Below, in pieces: positions 23,715-30,351 of a stretch of DNA of 44,647 bases (its first letter is position 1; each line of letters begins with the position of its first letter). The notes beneath the pieces are model-generated. The model was given only the letters and a program-made list of their open reading frames with translations. It did no database searches and had not been told where the DNA came from. The translations under genes were made by a program, and so were the position numbers. This DNA is from Acidobacteriaceae bacterium (lineage in GTDB: Bacteria; Acidobacteriota; Terriglobia; Terriglobales; Acidobacteriaceae), in contig PKXQ01000124.1 of NCBI GenBank assembly GCA_003132405.1, positions 1 to 44,647 on the forward strand, read 5' to 3'.

Positions 23715-26273
23715 TCAGTCGACCATCGTAAACGCCAGCGTCAACAGCGTCTTCTGCTCGACCTCGTGCGCTTTGGCCGAACCGGTCGCTGGGCTCGCGC
23801 TTCCAGATCGTTTCACCGAGTGGACGGGACGGTCATTGGCGATATGTTTTAAGCGCGGCAGCATATAAGAGAGCGCTCCCATGTTGGCCGGTTCTTCCTG
23901 CACCCACACAATATCGCGCGCTGAGCTATGACGCTCGAGTTCGGCGGCGAGTTCCGCCTCTGGGAATGGATACATCTGCTCGAGGAAAACAATCGCTGTG
24001 CTGCCGTCATCGTTGTCCTTTTCTTTGCGCTTCTGGCGCTCGGTGCGCAGTTCGTGGCCGATCTTGCCGGTGCAAAGCAGAATCCGCTTCGCCTCCTGCA
24101 CTTCGCTGTCCGGAATCACCGGCAGAAACTGCTGATGCGTCAAATCTTCCAGGGGAGAGAGCGCATCCGGATGCCGCAGCATGCTCTTCGGCGTGAAAAC
24201 AACCAGCGGCTTTCTCCACTTGCGTAGAGCCTGCCGGCGCAGCAGATGAAAATATTGGCCCGCATTCGAAGGCTGGCAGATTTGGATGTTGTCGCGCGCC
24301 GCCAGTTGCAAAAATCGCTCGATGCGCGCACTCGAATGTTCCGGCCCCTGGCCTTCGTAGCCGTGGGGCAATAACAGCACAAGGCCTGACAGCAGATTCC
24401 ACTTGTCCTCGCCAGCACATACAAACTGATCGATCACGGCTTGCGCAACGTTGGCAAAATCACCAAACTGCGCCTCCCACAGCACCAGCGCCTCGGGATA
24501 ATCGCGGCTGTAGCCGTATTCAAACCCCATGACGCCCGCTTCGGACAACGTCGAGTTATAGATATCGCATGCCGCTTGGCCCGGCGCGATGTGGCGCAGC
24601 GGAACATATTCCGATTCATCCTCGATGTCGATCAGCACCGAATGCCGCTGATTGAATGTCGCTCGCCGGGAATCCTGTCCGCTGAGGCGCACCGGAATGC
24701 CCTGCTTCACTAAACTGGCAAACGCCAGCGCCTCGGCCATCCCGTAATCAACCGGCTTCTTGCCCGTCCCCATCTCCTGCCGCTGCTCGAGCAACTTCTT
24801 AACTTTCGGATGGATGTGGAAACCGTCGGGATAAGTCGTTAGCCGCCCGGTGAGTTCGATTAACTCCTCGCGTGCGATGCCCGTAGGCTGCTCGTATTCC
24901 GCCTTATAGCGGCCGCCGAAGTAGTTGTCCCAGTATTTGGGCAGATCGCGCAACAGGGGCTTCTTGGTAAATTTCGTCGCGGCCTTTTGCGCGGCTTCAT
25001 ACTCTCTCTTGACGCTCTGCGCTCGCTCGGTGATATTGTCTTCATCCAGGCCGATGTGTTTCCCATAGATCTTATAAAGCGGCGGATGCTCTTTGATCGC
25101 CTTATACATCAGCGGTTGCGTCACGGTGGGGTCGTCCACTTCGCTGTGCCCGTGGCGCCGATAGCCAATCAGGTCAACCACCACGTCGGTGGCGAACTTA
25201 TATCGGTACTCGGTGGCGATGCGCGCGACCCTTATCACCGCGTCAACGTCTTCGCCATTGACATGAAAAATTGGAATCGCTTGCCGCCGCGCCAGTTGCG
25301 CCGAGAAGCGCGAGGAATGTTCGTCGCGGGCATTGGTCGTGAAGCCGATCAGATTATTAACGATGAAGTGGATGGTTCCTCCGACCGTGTAGCCGCTCAG
25401 GTCGGCGAAATTCATGGTCTCGGCGGTGATGCCCTGGCCTGCGAAGGCGGCGTCGCCATGCACCAGCAGCGGCAAGTATTTTGCTTCTCCGCCTTCACCG
25501 GCGCGATCTTGCTTGGCGCGCGTACGCCCGATAGTTACGGGATCGACGGCTTCGAGATGGCTGGGATTCGAAGCGAGGTGGATGTGGATTTTCTTTCCGT
25601 TCTTCGTGACATACTCACCCGTCGCGCCCATGTGATATTTCACGTCGCCTGACCCGAGTACGCTGCGCGGATCGACGTCTTCAAATTCGGCAAACACCTC
25701 TTCGGCCGGACGATTGGCTACGTGGATCACCATGTTGAGGCGCCCGCGATGGCTCATGCCCATTACCAGCTCTACGGCACCGCGTTCGCCTGCAACGTCG
25801 AGAACCTGATCGACCGCAGGCAGCAGGGATGTGCTGCCTTCGAGCGAGAAGCGTTTGTTGCCGAGATAGCGCTGCTGCAGCGTCTGTTCAAAGAGATCGG
25901 CACGCACCAGCAGATCGAGCGCGCGTTGCTGATCGACCGCAGGTGCGTCGGCTTCGATTCGTTCTTGAATCCAGCGGCGGCACTCGCGGTCGGCGATGTG
26001 CATGAACTCCACGCCCACGCTGCCGCAATAAATTCGTCGCGCCTCCCGCGCAAAGTCGTTGTCGATCGCGAGATCAGGATGCGGTTGTGGAGGCGGCAGG
26101 CCGAGCGGATTCAATTCCGCTTCCAGATACCCGTATTGACGAAAGAGATTAAAGACGCGTTCGCGTTCGTAATTTTCCGGGTTCGCGTTAGATGAGATCG
26201 AAGCAGCTGAAATTGACGTAGATGAAATCGTGGGTGTTGCTATTCCGCTGGTATTGCGAGTTGAAGTTGCCAT
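23715..26273 (-). CDS. sucA: 2-oxoglutarate dehydrogenase E1 component
   Basis: This is the thiamine-diphosphate-dependent decarboxylase of the TCA-cycle 2-oxoglutarate dehydrogenase complex. Seen in order: RYGYLEAELNPLG-type start (FRQYGYLEAELNPLGLP), RWIQERIE, LGNKRFSLEGSTSLLPAVD, MGMSHRGRLN, LASNPSHLEAVDPV, HGDAAFAGQGITAETMN (ThDP/Mg site), NNLIGFTTNARD, IPIFHVNGEDVDAV, DLIGYRRHGHSEVDDP. In the C-terminal half are GQDSRRATFNQRH, FEYGYSRDYPEALVLWEAQF and the closing WVQEEPANMGAL. At 852 aa it is shorter than E. coli SucA (about 930). The missing part is the roughly 60-residue N-terminal E2-binding region, which here is replaced by a Ser/Thr/Ile-rich segment. No sucB or lpd is in the window. 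Confidence 0.95.
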   Translation of the reverse strand: MATSTRNTSGIATPTISSTSISAASISSNANPENYERERVFNLFRQYGYLEAELNPLGLPPPQPHPDLAIDNDFAREARRIYCGSVGVEFMHIADRECRRWIQERIEADAPAVDQQRALDLLVRADLFEQTLQQRYLGNKRFSLEGSTSLLPAVDQVLDVAGERGAVELVMGMSHRGRLNMVIHVANRPAEEVFAEFEDVDPRSVLGSGDVKYHMGATGEYVTKNGKKIHIHLASNPSHLEAVDPVTIGRTRAKQDRAGEGGEAKYLPLLVHGDAAFAGQGITAETMNFADLSGYTVGGTIHFIVNNLIGFTTNARDEHSSRFSAQLARRQAIPIFHVNGEDVDAVIRVARIATEYRYKFATDVVVDLIGYRRHGHSEVDDPTVTQPLMYKAIKEHPPLYKIYGKHIGLDEDNITERAQSVKREYEAAQKAATKFTKKPLLRDLPKYWDNYFGGRYKAEYEQPTGIAREELIELTGRLTTYPDGFHIHPKVKKLLEQRQEMGTGKKPVDYGMAEALAFASLVKQGIPVRLSGQDSRRATFNQRHSVLIDIEDESEYVPLRHIAPGQAACDIYNSTLSEAGVMGFEYGYSRDYPEALVLWEAQFGDFANVAQAVIDQFVCAGEDKWNLLSGLVLLLPHGYEGQGPEHSSARIERFLQLAARDNIQICQPSNAGQYFHLLRRQALRKWRKPLVVFTPKSMLRHPDALSPLEDLTHQQFLPVIPDSEVQEAKRILLCTGKIGHELRTERQKRKEKDNDDGSTAIVFLEQMYPFPEAELAAELERHSSARDIVWVQEEPANMGALSYMLPRLKHIANDRPVHSVKRSGSASPATGSAKAHEVEQKTLLTLAFTMVD

Positions 26274-26398
26274 AAGTATCTTCTATAGAATAACGGATGA
26301 GCCGCCGGGTGTGGTCGATTCATCCGAAGGAACTTGCGAAACGAAAGTACTCGTGTCCAGTTGTTCGAACACGAGTTCGCACAGATTGGAGGTTCCCT

Positions 26399-26782
26399 AT
26401 GGACAACGGAATCATTAACGTTCTCAGCCGCTACTCCGTGCCGGACACGCTGGCGAGGTTGCAGGGGGTCCTCAAAGAGAAGGGCATGATGGTGTTTGCG
26501 CTCGTCGACCACAGCGGAGAAGCGGCGAAGGCTGGCCTCGAAATGCGTCCGACGCAGTTGCTGATTTTCGGGAGTCCGAAGGGCGGCACGCCTCTCATGG
26601 TTGCCGCGCCGTCGCTGGCCATCGACCTTCCGCTGAAAGCGCTCGCCTGGCAGGACGAGAAGGGGCAAGTCTGGCTCTCCTACAATTCGCCGGAGTATCT
26701 GCAGCAGCGCCACGGCTTCCCCGCCGAGCTGCTGAAAAATATCGCGGGGGTCAGCGCTCTGGTTCAGAAGGCTGTGGAATAA
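26399..26782 (+). CDS. DUF302 family protein
   Basis: ATG 26399 has a strong ribosome-binding site (TTGGAGGTTCCCT); codons further upstream in the frame are not supported. The 127-aa product fits the whole DUF302 domain: VLSRYSVPDTLARLQGVLKE, then KGMMVFALVDHSGEAAKAGL, MRPTQLLIFGSPKGGTPLM and LPLKALAWQDEKGQVWLSYN. This is a small alpha/beta cytosolic fold found widely, with no established biochemical function. It is divergent from sucA with about 125 bp between the start codons, and an imperfect palindromic repeat follows at 26800. Confidence 0.9.
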   Translation: MDNGIINVLSRYSVPDTLARLQGVLKEKGMMVFALVDHSGEAAKAGLEMRPTQLLIFGSPKGGTPLMVAAPSLAIDLPLKALAWQDEKGQVWLSYNSPEYLQQRHGFPAELLKNIAGVSALVQKAVE

Positions 26783-26799
26783 TGAATGCGTCAAGCGCT

Positions 26800-26877
26800 T
26801 TACCACAGGGGGCACAGAGAATCACAGAGACGCGAAAATTGTTCTCCCCTGTGTTTCTCCGTGCTCCCTGCGGTGAA
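26800..26877. repeat. Imperfect 78-bp palindromic intergenic repeat
   Basis: The left arm ttaccacagggggcacagag is close to the reverse complement of the right arm ctccgtgctccctgcggtga, and the pairing continues inward (atcacagag against cctgtgttt). About 15 nt of gcgaaaattgttctc separate the arms. Elements of the form 'accacagagggcacagag...ctctgtgccctctgtggt' are, in my experience, scattered through many acidobacterial and other soil-bacterial genomes. No coding capacity. It may act as a stem-loop between the DUF302 and DUF202 genes. Confidence 0.7.
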
Positions 26878-26916
26878 GAGCTTTCTCCGCACTAAGATAT
26901 TTTCCGGCGCCGTTTC

Positions 26917-27303
26917 ATGCCCGACAATTCCAATCCGAATCGCGCACGCGATCATCTCGCCAATGAACGCACATTTCTGGCGTGGGTGCGAACCGGCGTT
27001 GCGACAATCATCTTCGGATTTGCCATCGGCCGCTTCTCGATTGCATTGCGCGAGTTCATGAAATTTGAGGGACGCTCCACGGCCACGCCCGGCCTCACCA
27101 CCTGGCTCGGCATTATTTCGACCGTCGGAGGAGTGCTGCTGATTCTCGCCGGCCTGAGGCGCTACCGAATAACGAAGCTGCAACTCGATTCCAATACGTT
27201 TGAGCCCGCAGGCTTCGTCATCGATTTTGTGTCCTACCTGTTGGGCATTTTCGGATTAGCGCTGGCGGGCTATCTCGCGTATATCGAAATTTACAGCAAA
27301 TGA
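26917..27303 (+). CDS. DUF202 (YidH-type) inner-membrane protein
   Basis: The 128-aa product has the family start NRARDHLANERTFLAWVRTG (the LAxERTxLAWxRT motif) in a cytoplasmic N-terminus, followed by three membrane helices: TIIFGFAIGRFSIAL, LTTWLGIISTVGGVLLILAG and YLLGIFGLALAGYLAYIEI. DUF202 proteins are small polytopic membrane proteins of unknown function. The C-terminal helix is a little longer than in the smallest members. It is 38 nt upstream of rpiA on the same strand, and the two may be cotranscribed. Confidence 0.9.
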   Translation: MPDNSNPNRARDHLANERTFLAWVRTGVATIIFGFAIGRFSIALREFMKFEGRSTATPGLTTWLGIISTVGGVLLILAGLRRYRITKLQLDSNTFEPAGFVIDFVSYLLGIFGLALAGYLAYIEIYSK

Positions 27304-27341
27304 GCGTGCGCCTAGATTTGATCGAACTGACCAGGTGAAGC

Positions 27342-28019
27342 ATGGCGAATGAAGAAGAAAAAGAAGCCGCGGGCCGCGCCGCGGCGAAACTCGTTCGCGA
27401 CAGCGACATCGTCGGATTAGGCACCGGCTCAACCGCCTACTTCGCCGTGGTGGCTTTAGGCGAGCGCGTGAAGGCTGGGCTGAAAATCATGGGAATCCCA
27501 ACCTCCGTGCAAACCGCCGATCTGGCGCGGTCGGTGGGCATTCCGCTGACCACGCTCGACGAACATCCGGAAATTGATATCACCATCGATGGCGCCGATG
27601 AGTTCGATCCCAAGCTAAACCTGATCAAAGGCGGAGGCGGCGCGTTGACCCGCGAAAAGGTAATCGCGACCGCATCGAAGAAGATGGTGGTGGTGGCCGA
27701 CTCGGGAAAGGTTGTTCCAACGCTAGGCAAATTCCCGCTTCCGGTCGAGATCATTGCGTTTGCGCGAACCGTGATCGAAAAGAAGATCGCATCGCTGGGC
27801 GCGACGCCGAAGCTGCGCCTGAAGCCCGACGGCAGCCCATTCATCACCGACAACGGCAATCAAATTCTCGATTGCAGCTTTGGAAAGATTGAGGATCCAG
27901 CGGCATTGGCGCGAGAGTTAAGCGATACTCCGGGGATCGTCGAACATGGGCTGTTTATCGGGATTGCGAAAATGGCGCTGATAGGCAGGGGTCCGTCGGT
28001 CGAGCAACTGAACGGGTAA
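27342..28019 (+). CDS. rpiA: Ribose-5-phosphate isomerase A
   Basis: The enzyme interconverts ribose-5-phosphate and ribulose-5-phosphate in the pentose-phosphate pathway. ATG 27342 follows AGGTGAAG. The type A motifs are all present in 225 aa: GLGTGSTAYFAV (phosphate loop), DITIDGADEFDPKLNLIKGG with the catalytic Asp, GGALTREKVIA (catalytic Glu and Lys), and KFPLPVEIIAFA. The C-terminal GIVEHGLFIGIA is typical. The length is normal. It converges with the PLP enzyme gene, whose stop is only 12 nt away, and there is no clear terminator between them. Confidence 0.96.
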   Translation: MANEEEKEAAGRAAAKLVRDSDIVGLGTGSTAYFAVVALGERVKAGLKIMGIPTSVQTADLARSVGIPLTTLDEHPEIDITIDGADEFDPKLNLIKGGGGALTREKVIATASKKMVVVADSGKVVPTLGKFPLPVEIIAFARTVIEKKIASLGATPKLRLKPDGSPFITDNGNQILDCSFGKIEDPAALARELSDTPGIVEHGLFIGIAKMALIGRGPSVEQLNG

Positions 28020-28031
28020 GCCCAGTCGCCT

Positions 28032-29339
28032 TCAATTCACAATCTCCCGCAGCGCCGCGAGCAACCGCTCCACTTCCTCCATCGTGTTGTAATGCACCAG
28101 CCCGATGCGCAGAAATCCTCCCAGCCGCTCAACATCTAACTGCTCAGTGAGGTTCAGCGCGTAGTAATTTCCATCCCATGTGAAGAAGCCGCGCTCGCCA
28201 AGCTTTGTTGCCAACTCCAGCGGCGTGTGACCTTCGATGCGGACCACAAATGTCGAGCAACGACTGTCGTAGCGCTGCGGATCGCTGATGCCGTAGAGCT
28301 TCAACCTCGGAATCGCCAGCAGGCTCGCGATCATCTTCTCCGTCATCTTGCGCTCGTGTTGATGAATCACTTCATGGGCCGCCAGAATCGCGACGCGTCG
28401 GCTCGCAGACGCGGGATTAGCCCGCCGGCCTAGCTCTTCCCAATAATCCACACACGCTTTAATCCCAGCGATGCACTCGTGATTGAGCGTGCCCCACTCC
28501 CAGCAGTTCGGAATGTTGTCAGTGTTGGGACGGAGTTTATATGGGCGCAATCTTTTTAAATGCTCGCGCTTGCCGTAGAGAACGCCCATGTGCGGCCCAA
28601 AGAATTTATAAGTCGAGCAGACAAGAAAATCGCATTCGAGTGCGCGCACATCAATCGCTCCATGCGGAGCGTAGTGGACGGCGTCGATAAAACTCAGCGC
28701 CCCCACTTGCCGCGCCAGTCGCGCCACTTCGGCAACATTGTTGATCGTTCCCACTGCGTTCGACGCATAGCCGACCGCCACGATTTTTGTGCGCTCGCCG
28801 ATCTTCGCTGCCAGGTCGCGCATGTCGAGCGTGCAATCATCTTCGTTGAATCTCACCGCCCGTATGGTCACGCCTTTCTCCTCCAGCGCCTTCCATGGAG
28901 AAAAGTTTGCATCGTGGTCGAGCAGCGTAAGCACGATTTCGTCGCCGGGGCCGAGATCGCGTCCGAGCGCGCGGCTCATGGCGTAAGTCAGCGTTGTCAT
29001 ATTCGGACCAAAGACAATTTCATCCGCGTCGCAATTCAGAAAGTCGCCCATTGCCGCCCGCGCTTCAGCGATCATGCGATCGGTGTTGCGGCTGGTGAGA
29101 TACGCGCCGCCGGTGTTGGCGTTGTTGTGCGCCAGATAATCTGCGATGGCCTCGATCACACGCTGCGGCACCTGCGTACCGCCAGGGCCATCGAGGAAGA
29201 CGGCAGGCTGATGATTGACACTTTGCGCGAGCGACGGGAACTGTGCACGCACCCAGCTGATGTCGAGCGGGCAAGACAAAGACATTAACAAAGACGAAGA
29301 CGGAGTCGAAGAAGGCGACGCTTGTTCGGCAGTTGGCAT
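28032..29339 (-). CDS. Cysteine-desulfurase-like class V aminotransferase-fold PLP enzyme
   Basis: ATG 29339 is preferred (435 aa); ATG 29348 overlaps the promoter hexamer. The fold type I, class V pattern is clear: FLDGPGGTQVPQRVIEAIAD, LTSRNTDRMIAEARAAMGDF, FGPNMTTLTYAMSRALGRDL, LDHDANFSPW, VGYASNAVGTINNV and SFIDAVHYAPHGAIDV. The PLP Lys is in CSTYKFFGPHMGVLYG. The C-terminus reads LRIGLVHYNTMEEV where true SufS-type desulfurases carry the RxGxHCAxP motif with the active-site Cys. It thus belongs to the 'cysteine desulfurase family protein' group (TIGR01976-like) and probably does not transfer sulfur by the usual Cys. Its substrate is unknown. Confidence 0.88.
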   Translation of the reverse strand: MPTAEQASPSSTPSSSLLMSLSCPLDISWVRAQFPSLAQSVNHQPAVFLDGPGGTQVPQRVIEAIADYLAHNNANTGGAYLTSRNTDRMIAEARAAMGDFLNCDADEIVFGPNMTTLTYAMSRALGRDLGPGDEIVLTLLDHDANFSPWKALEEKGVTIRAVRFNEDDCTLDMRDLAAKIGERTKIVAVGYASNAVGTINNVAEVARLARQVGALSFIDAVHYAPHGAIDVRALECDFLVCSTYKFFGPHMGVLYGKREHLKRLRPYKLRPNTDNIPNCWEWGTLNHECIAGIKACVDYWEELGRRANPASASRRVAILAAHEVIHQHERKMTEKMIASLLAIPRLKLYGISDPQRYDSRCSTFVVRIEGHTPLELATKLGERGFFTWDGNYYALNLTEQLDVERLGGFLRIGLVHYNTMEEVERLLAALREIVN

Positions 29340-29346
29340 AGCAGAC

Positions 29347-29352
29347 ATTCTA
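29347..29352 (-). promoter_or_regulatory. Candidate -10 (TAGAAT) for the PLP enzyme
   Basis: On the minus strand TAGAAT ends 7 nt before the ATG at 29339. A transcript from it would start at about the start codon. No Shine-Dalgarno sequence is present upstream of that ATG. Confidence 0.45.
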
Positions 29353-29418
29353 AATGCGAGGCCGCCGCTTTGCTCAGAGCTAAGCGTTTGGCGCGGTGGA
29401 AACGAGTGCGCTCAGCAG

Positions 29419-29640
29419 CTACGCTACCTGTCCGTTGGGATTGGCACTTGAAGGGTGCTTGTTCTTTCCGGTGGCGCCCTTGTTGGCTGCGTCCAACTTT
29501 ATGCGCGTGACGCGCGTCGTTTCCTGGACAAGATCATCGGTGGCTTGGCTTGCGTCTCCCGCCATCACGGAACCGGCAGCTAGAGCGAAGCGCAAGGCAT
29601 CCGCCTGATCTTCAAAATACAAAATTACTTGTCCCGACAT
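29419..29640 (-). CDS. Small hypothetical protein, 73 aa
   Basis: ATG 29640 is preceded by CTCAGGGGGAAATATCT, a good ribosome-binding site at normal distance. The N-terminal half forms a compact alpha/beta unit (QVILYFEDQADALRFALAAG, then SVMAGDASQATDDLVQETTR). The C-terminal 20 residues are Lys/Asn-rich and probably disordered. No signal peptide. Family not recognised. It is upstream of the PLP enzyme on the same strand with an 80-nt gap that contains that gene's own promoter candidate. Confidence 0.65.
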   Translation of the reverse strand: MSGQVILYFEDQADALRFALAAGSVMAGDASQATDDLVQETTRVTRIKLDAANKGATGKNKHPSSANPNGQVA

Positions 29641-29940
29641 AGATATTTCCCCCTGAGTCTGACTTCGTGGCGGCCACGCGAGACGCAGACGCGACTGGCA
29701 AGATCGAATTAAGACGCAGGTGGCGCGGCCATGACGAAGTGCCGACGCTGAGACAACAGTTGTGTTGATTGTCGAGGAAGGCCCGTGCCGTTAACAGTGC
29801 TTTTGTTGGTTCTAGCCTGGTTCGCGCAGGTCCGCTGTCCGGCAGGCAATCGCTCGCGCAAGATCCCCGGTTACGGAAAGCTCATTTTTCCTGCGCCCAG
29901 TTTCCACGGACGACCATCTCAGGGTAGAATCGTTCACAAC
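29641..29940. other. Intergenic region before the His/Cys-rich protein, with a TAGAAT element
   Basis: The first part must hold the promoter of the minus-strand gene at 29640. The frame that opens at 29785 (hydrophobic MPLTVLLLVLAWFAQ then unremarkable residues) is not supported as coding. TAGAAT at 29925-29930 lies 10 nt before the ATG at 29941 and is the likely -10 of that gene; no strong -35 was found. Confidence 0.5.
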
Positions 29941-30243
29941 ATGTCGAGGGATTCGGCAAATCGGGGTGTATTCGTGAGAACTGTGTCTGTACTCGCGATC
30001 GCGCTGATGTGTGTGATGGGCATGGCCCAGGCCACCCACTCGCACAATGACAATGACGAGAACTCCACTACGGCGCGCCATACTTGCTCGATCTGCGCCA
30101 CCGCTCACGCCGGAATCAGCACCGCGACGATCGCGTCGGCGCCGGTTCTGTTCACTGCCCCGTTGGCGATTTTTGTTGCTGAAGTCTCGCTGACCTTCCG
30201 CCCCGCTACTGCACAGTTCATTCGTCCTCCACCTGCGTTCTGA
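29941..30243 (+). CDS. Small exported His/Cys-rich protein (possible metal-binding, DUF2946-like)
   Basis: I prefer ATG 29941 (100 aa) over the longer frame from 29785, because a signal peptide starts soon after it (VFVRTVSVLAIALMCVMGMA, cleavage near QATHS). The mature part has THSHNDNDENS followed by ARHTCSICATAHAG, that is, two His, then H-x-C-x2-C and another His. A hydrophobic segment (APVLFTAPLAIFVAEVSLTF) and RPPPAF follow. Short His/Cys proteins of this build sit beside TonB-dependent receptors or metal efflux genes in many genomes and are thought to bind copper or zinc. The receptor gene follows 109 nt downstream. Family membership is a guess from motif spacing. Confidence 0.7.
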   Translation: MSRDSANRGVFVRTVSVLAIALMCVMGMAQATHSHNDNDENSTTARHTCSICATAHAGISTATIASAPVLFTAPLAIFVAEVSLTFRPATAQFIRPPPAF

Positions 30244-30351
30244 TCCCGCGCTCTCCTTCCGTCGATATAACTAAGAACGGCCGCGGCCTTCGATCTCGAT
30301 CAGATTTCGATCTTGATTGAACTCGCTCCAGAACCTTTTATTGGAGGATTC

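Noticed and set aside
24987..25652. 221-codon plus-strand frame inside sucA
   Set aside because: It is antisense to the conserved thiamine-diphosphate region of sucA.
28560..29288. 242-codon plus-strand frame inside the PLP enzyme gene
   Set aside because: It is antisense to the conserved PLP fold; no start signal.
29785..29940. Longer N-terminus for the His/Cys-rich protein
   Set aside because: The second ATG (29941) directly precedes a good signal peptide and follows a TAGAAT element; the extra 52 codons look non-coding.
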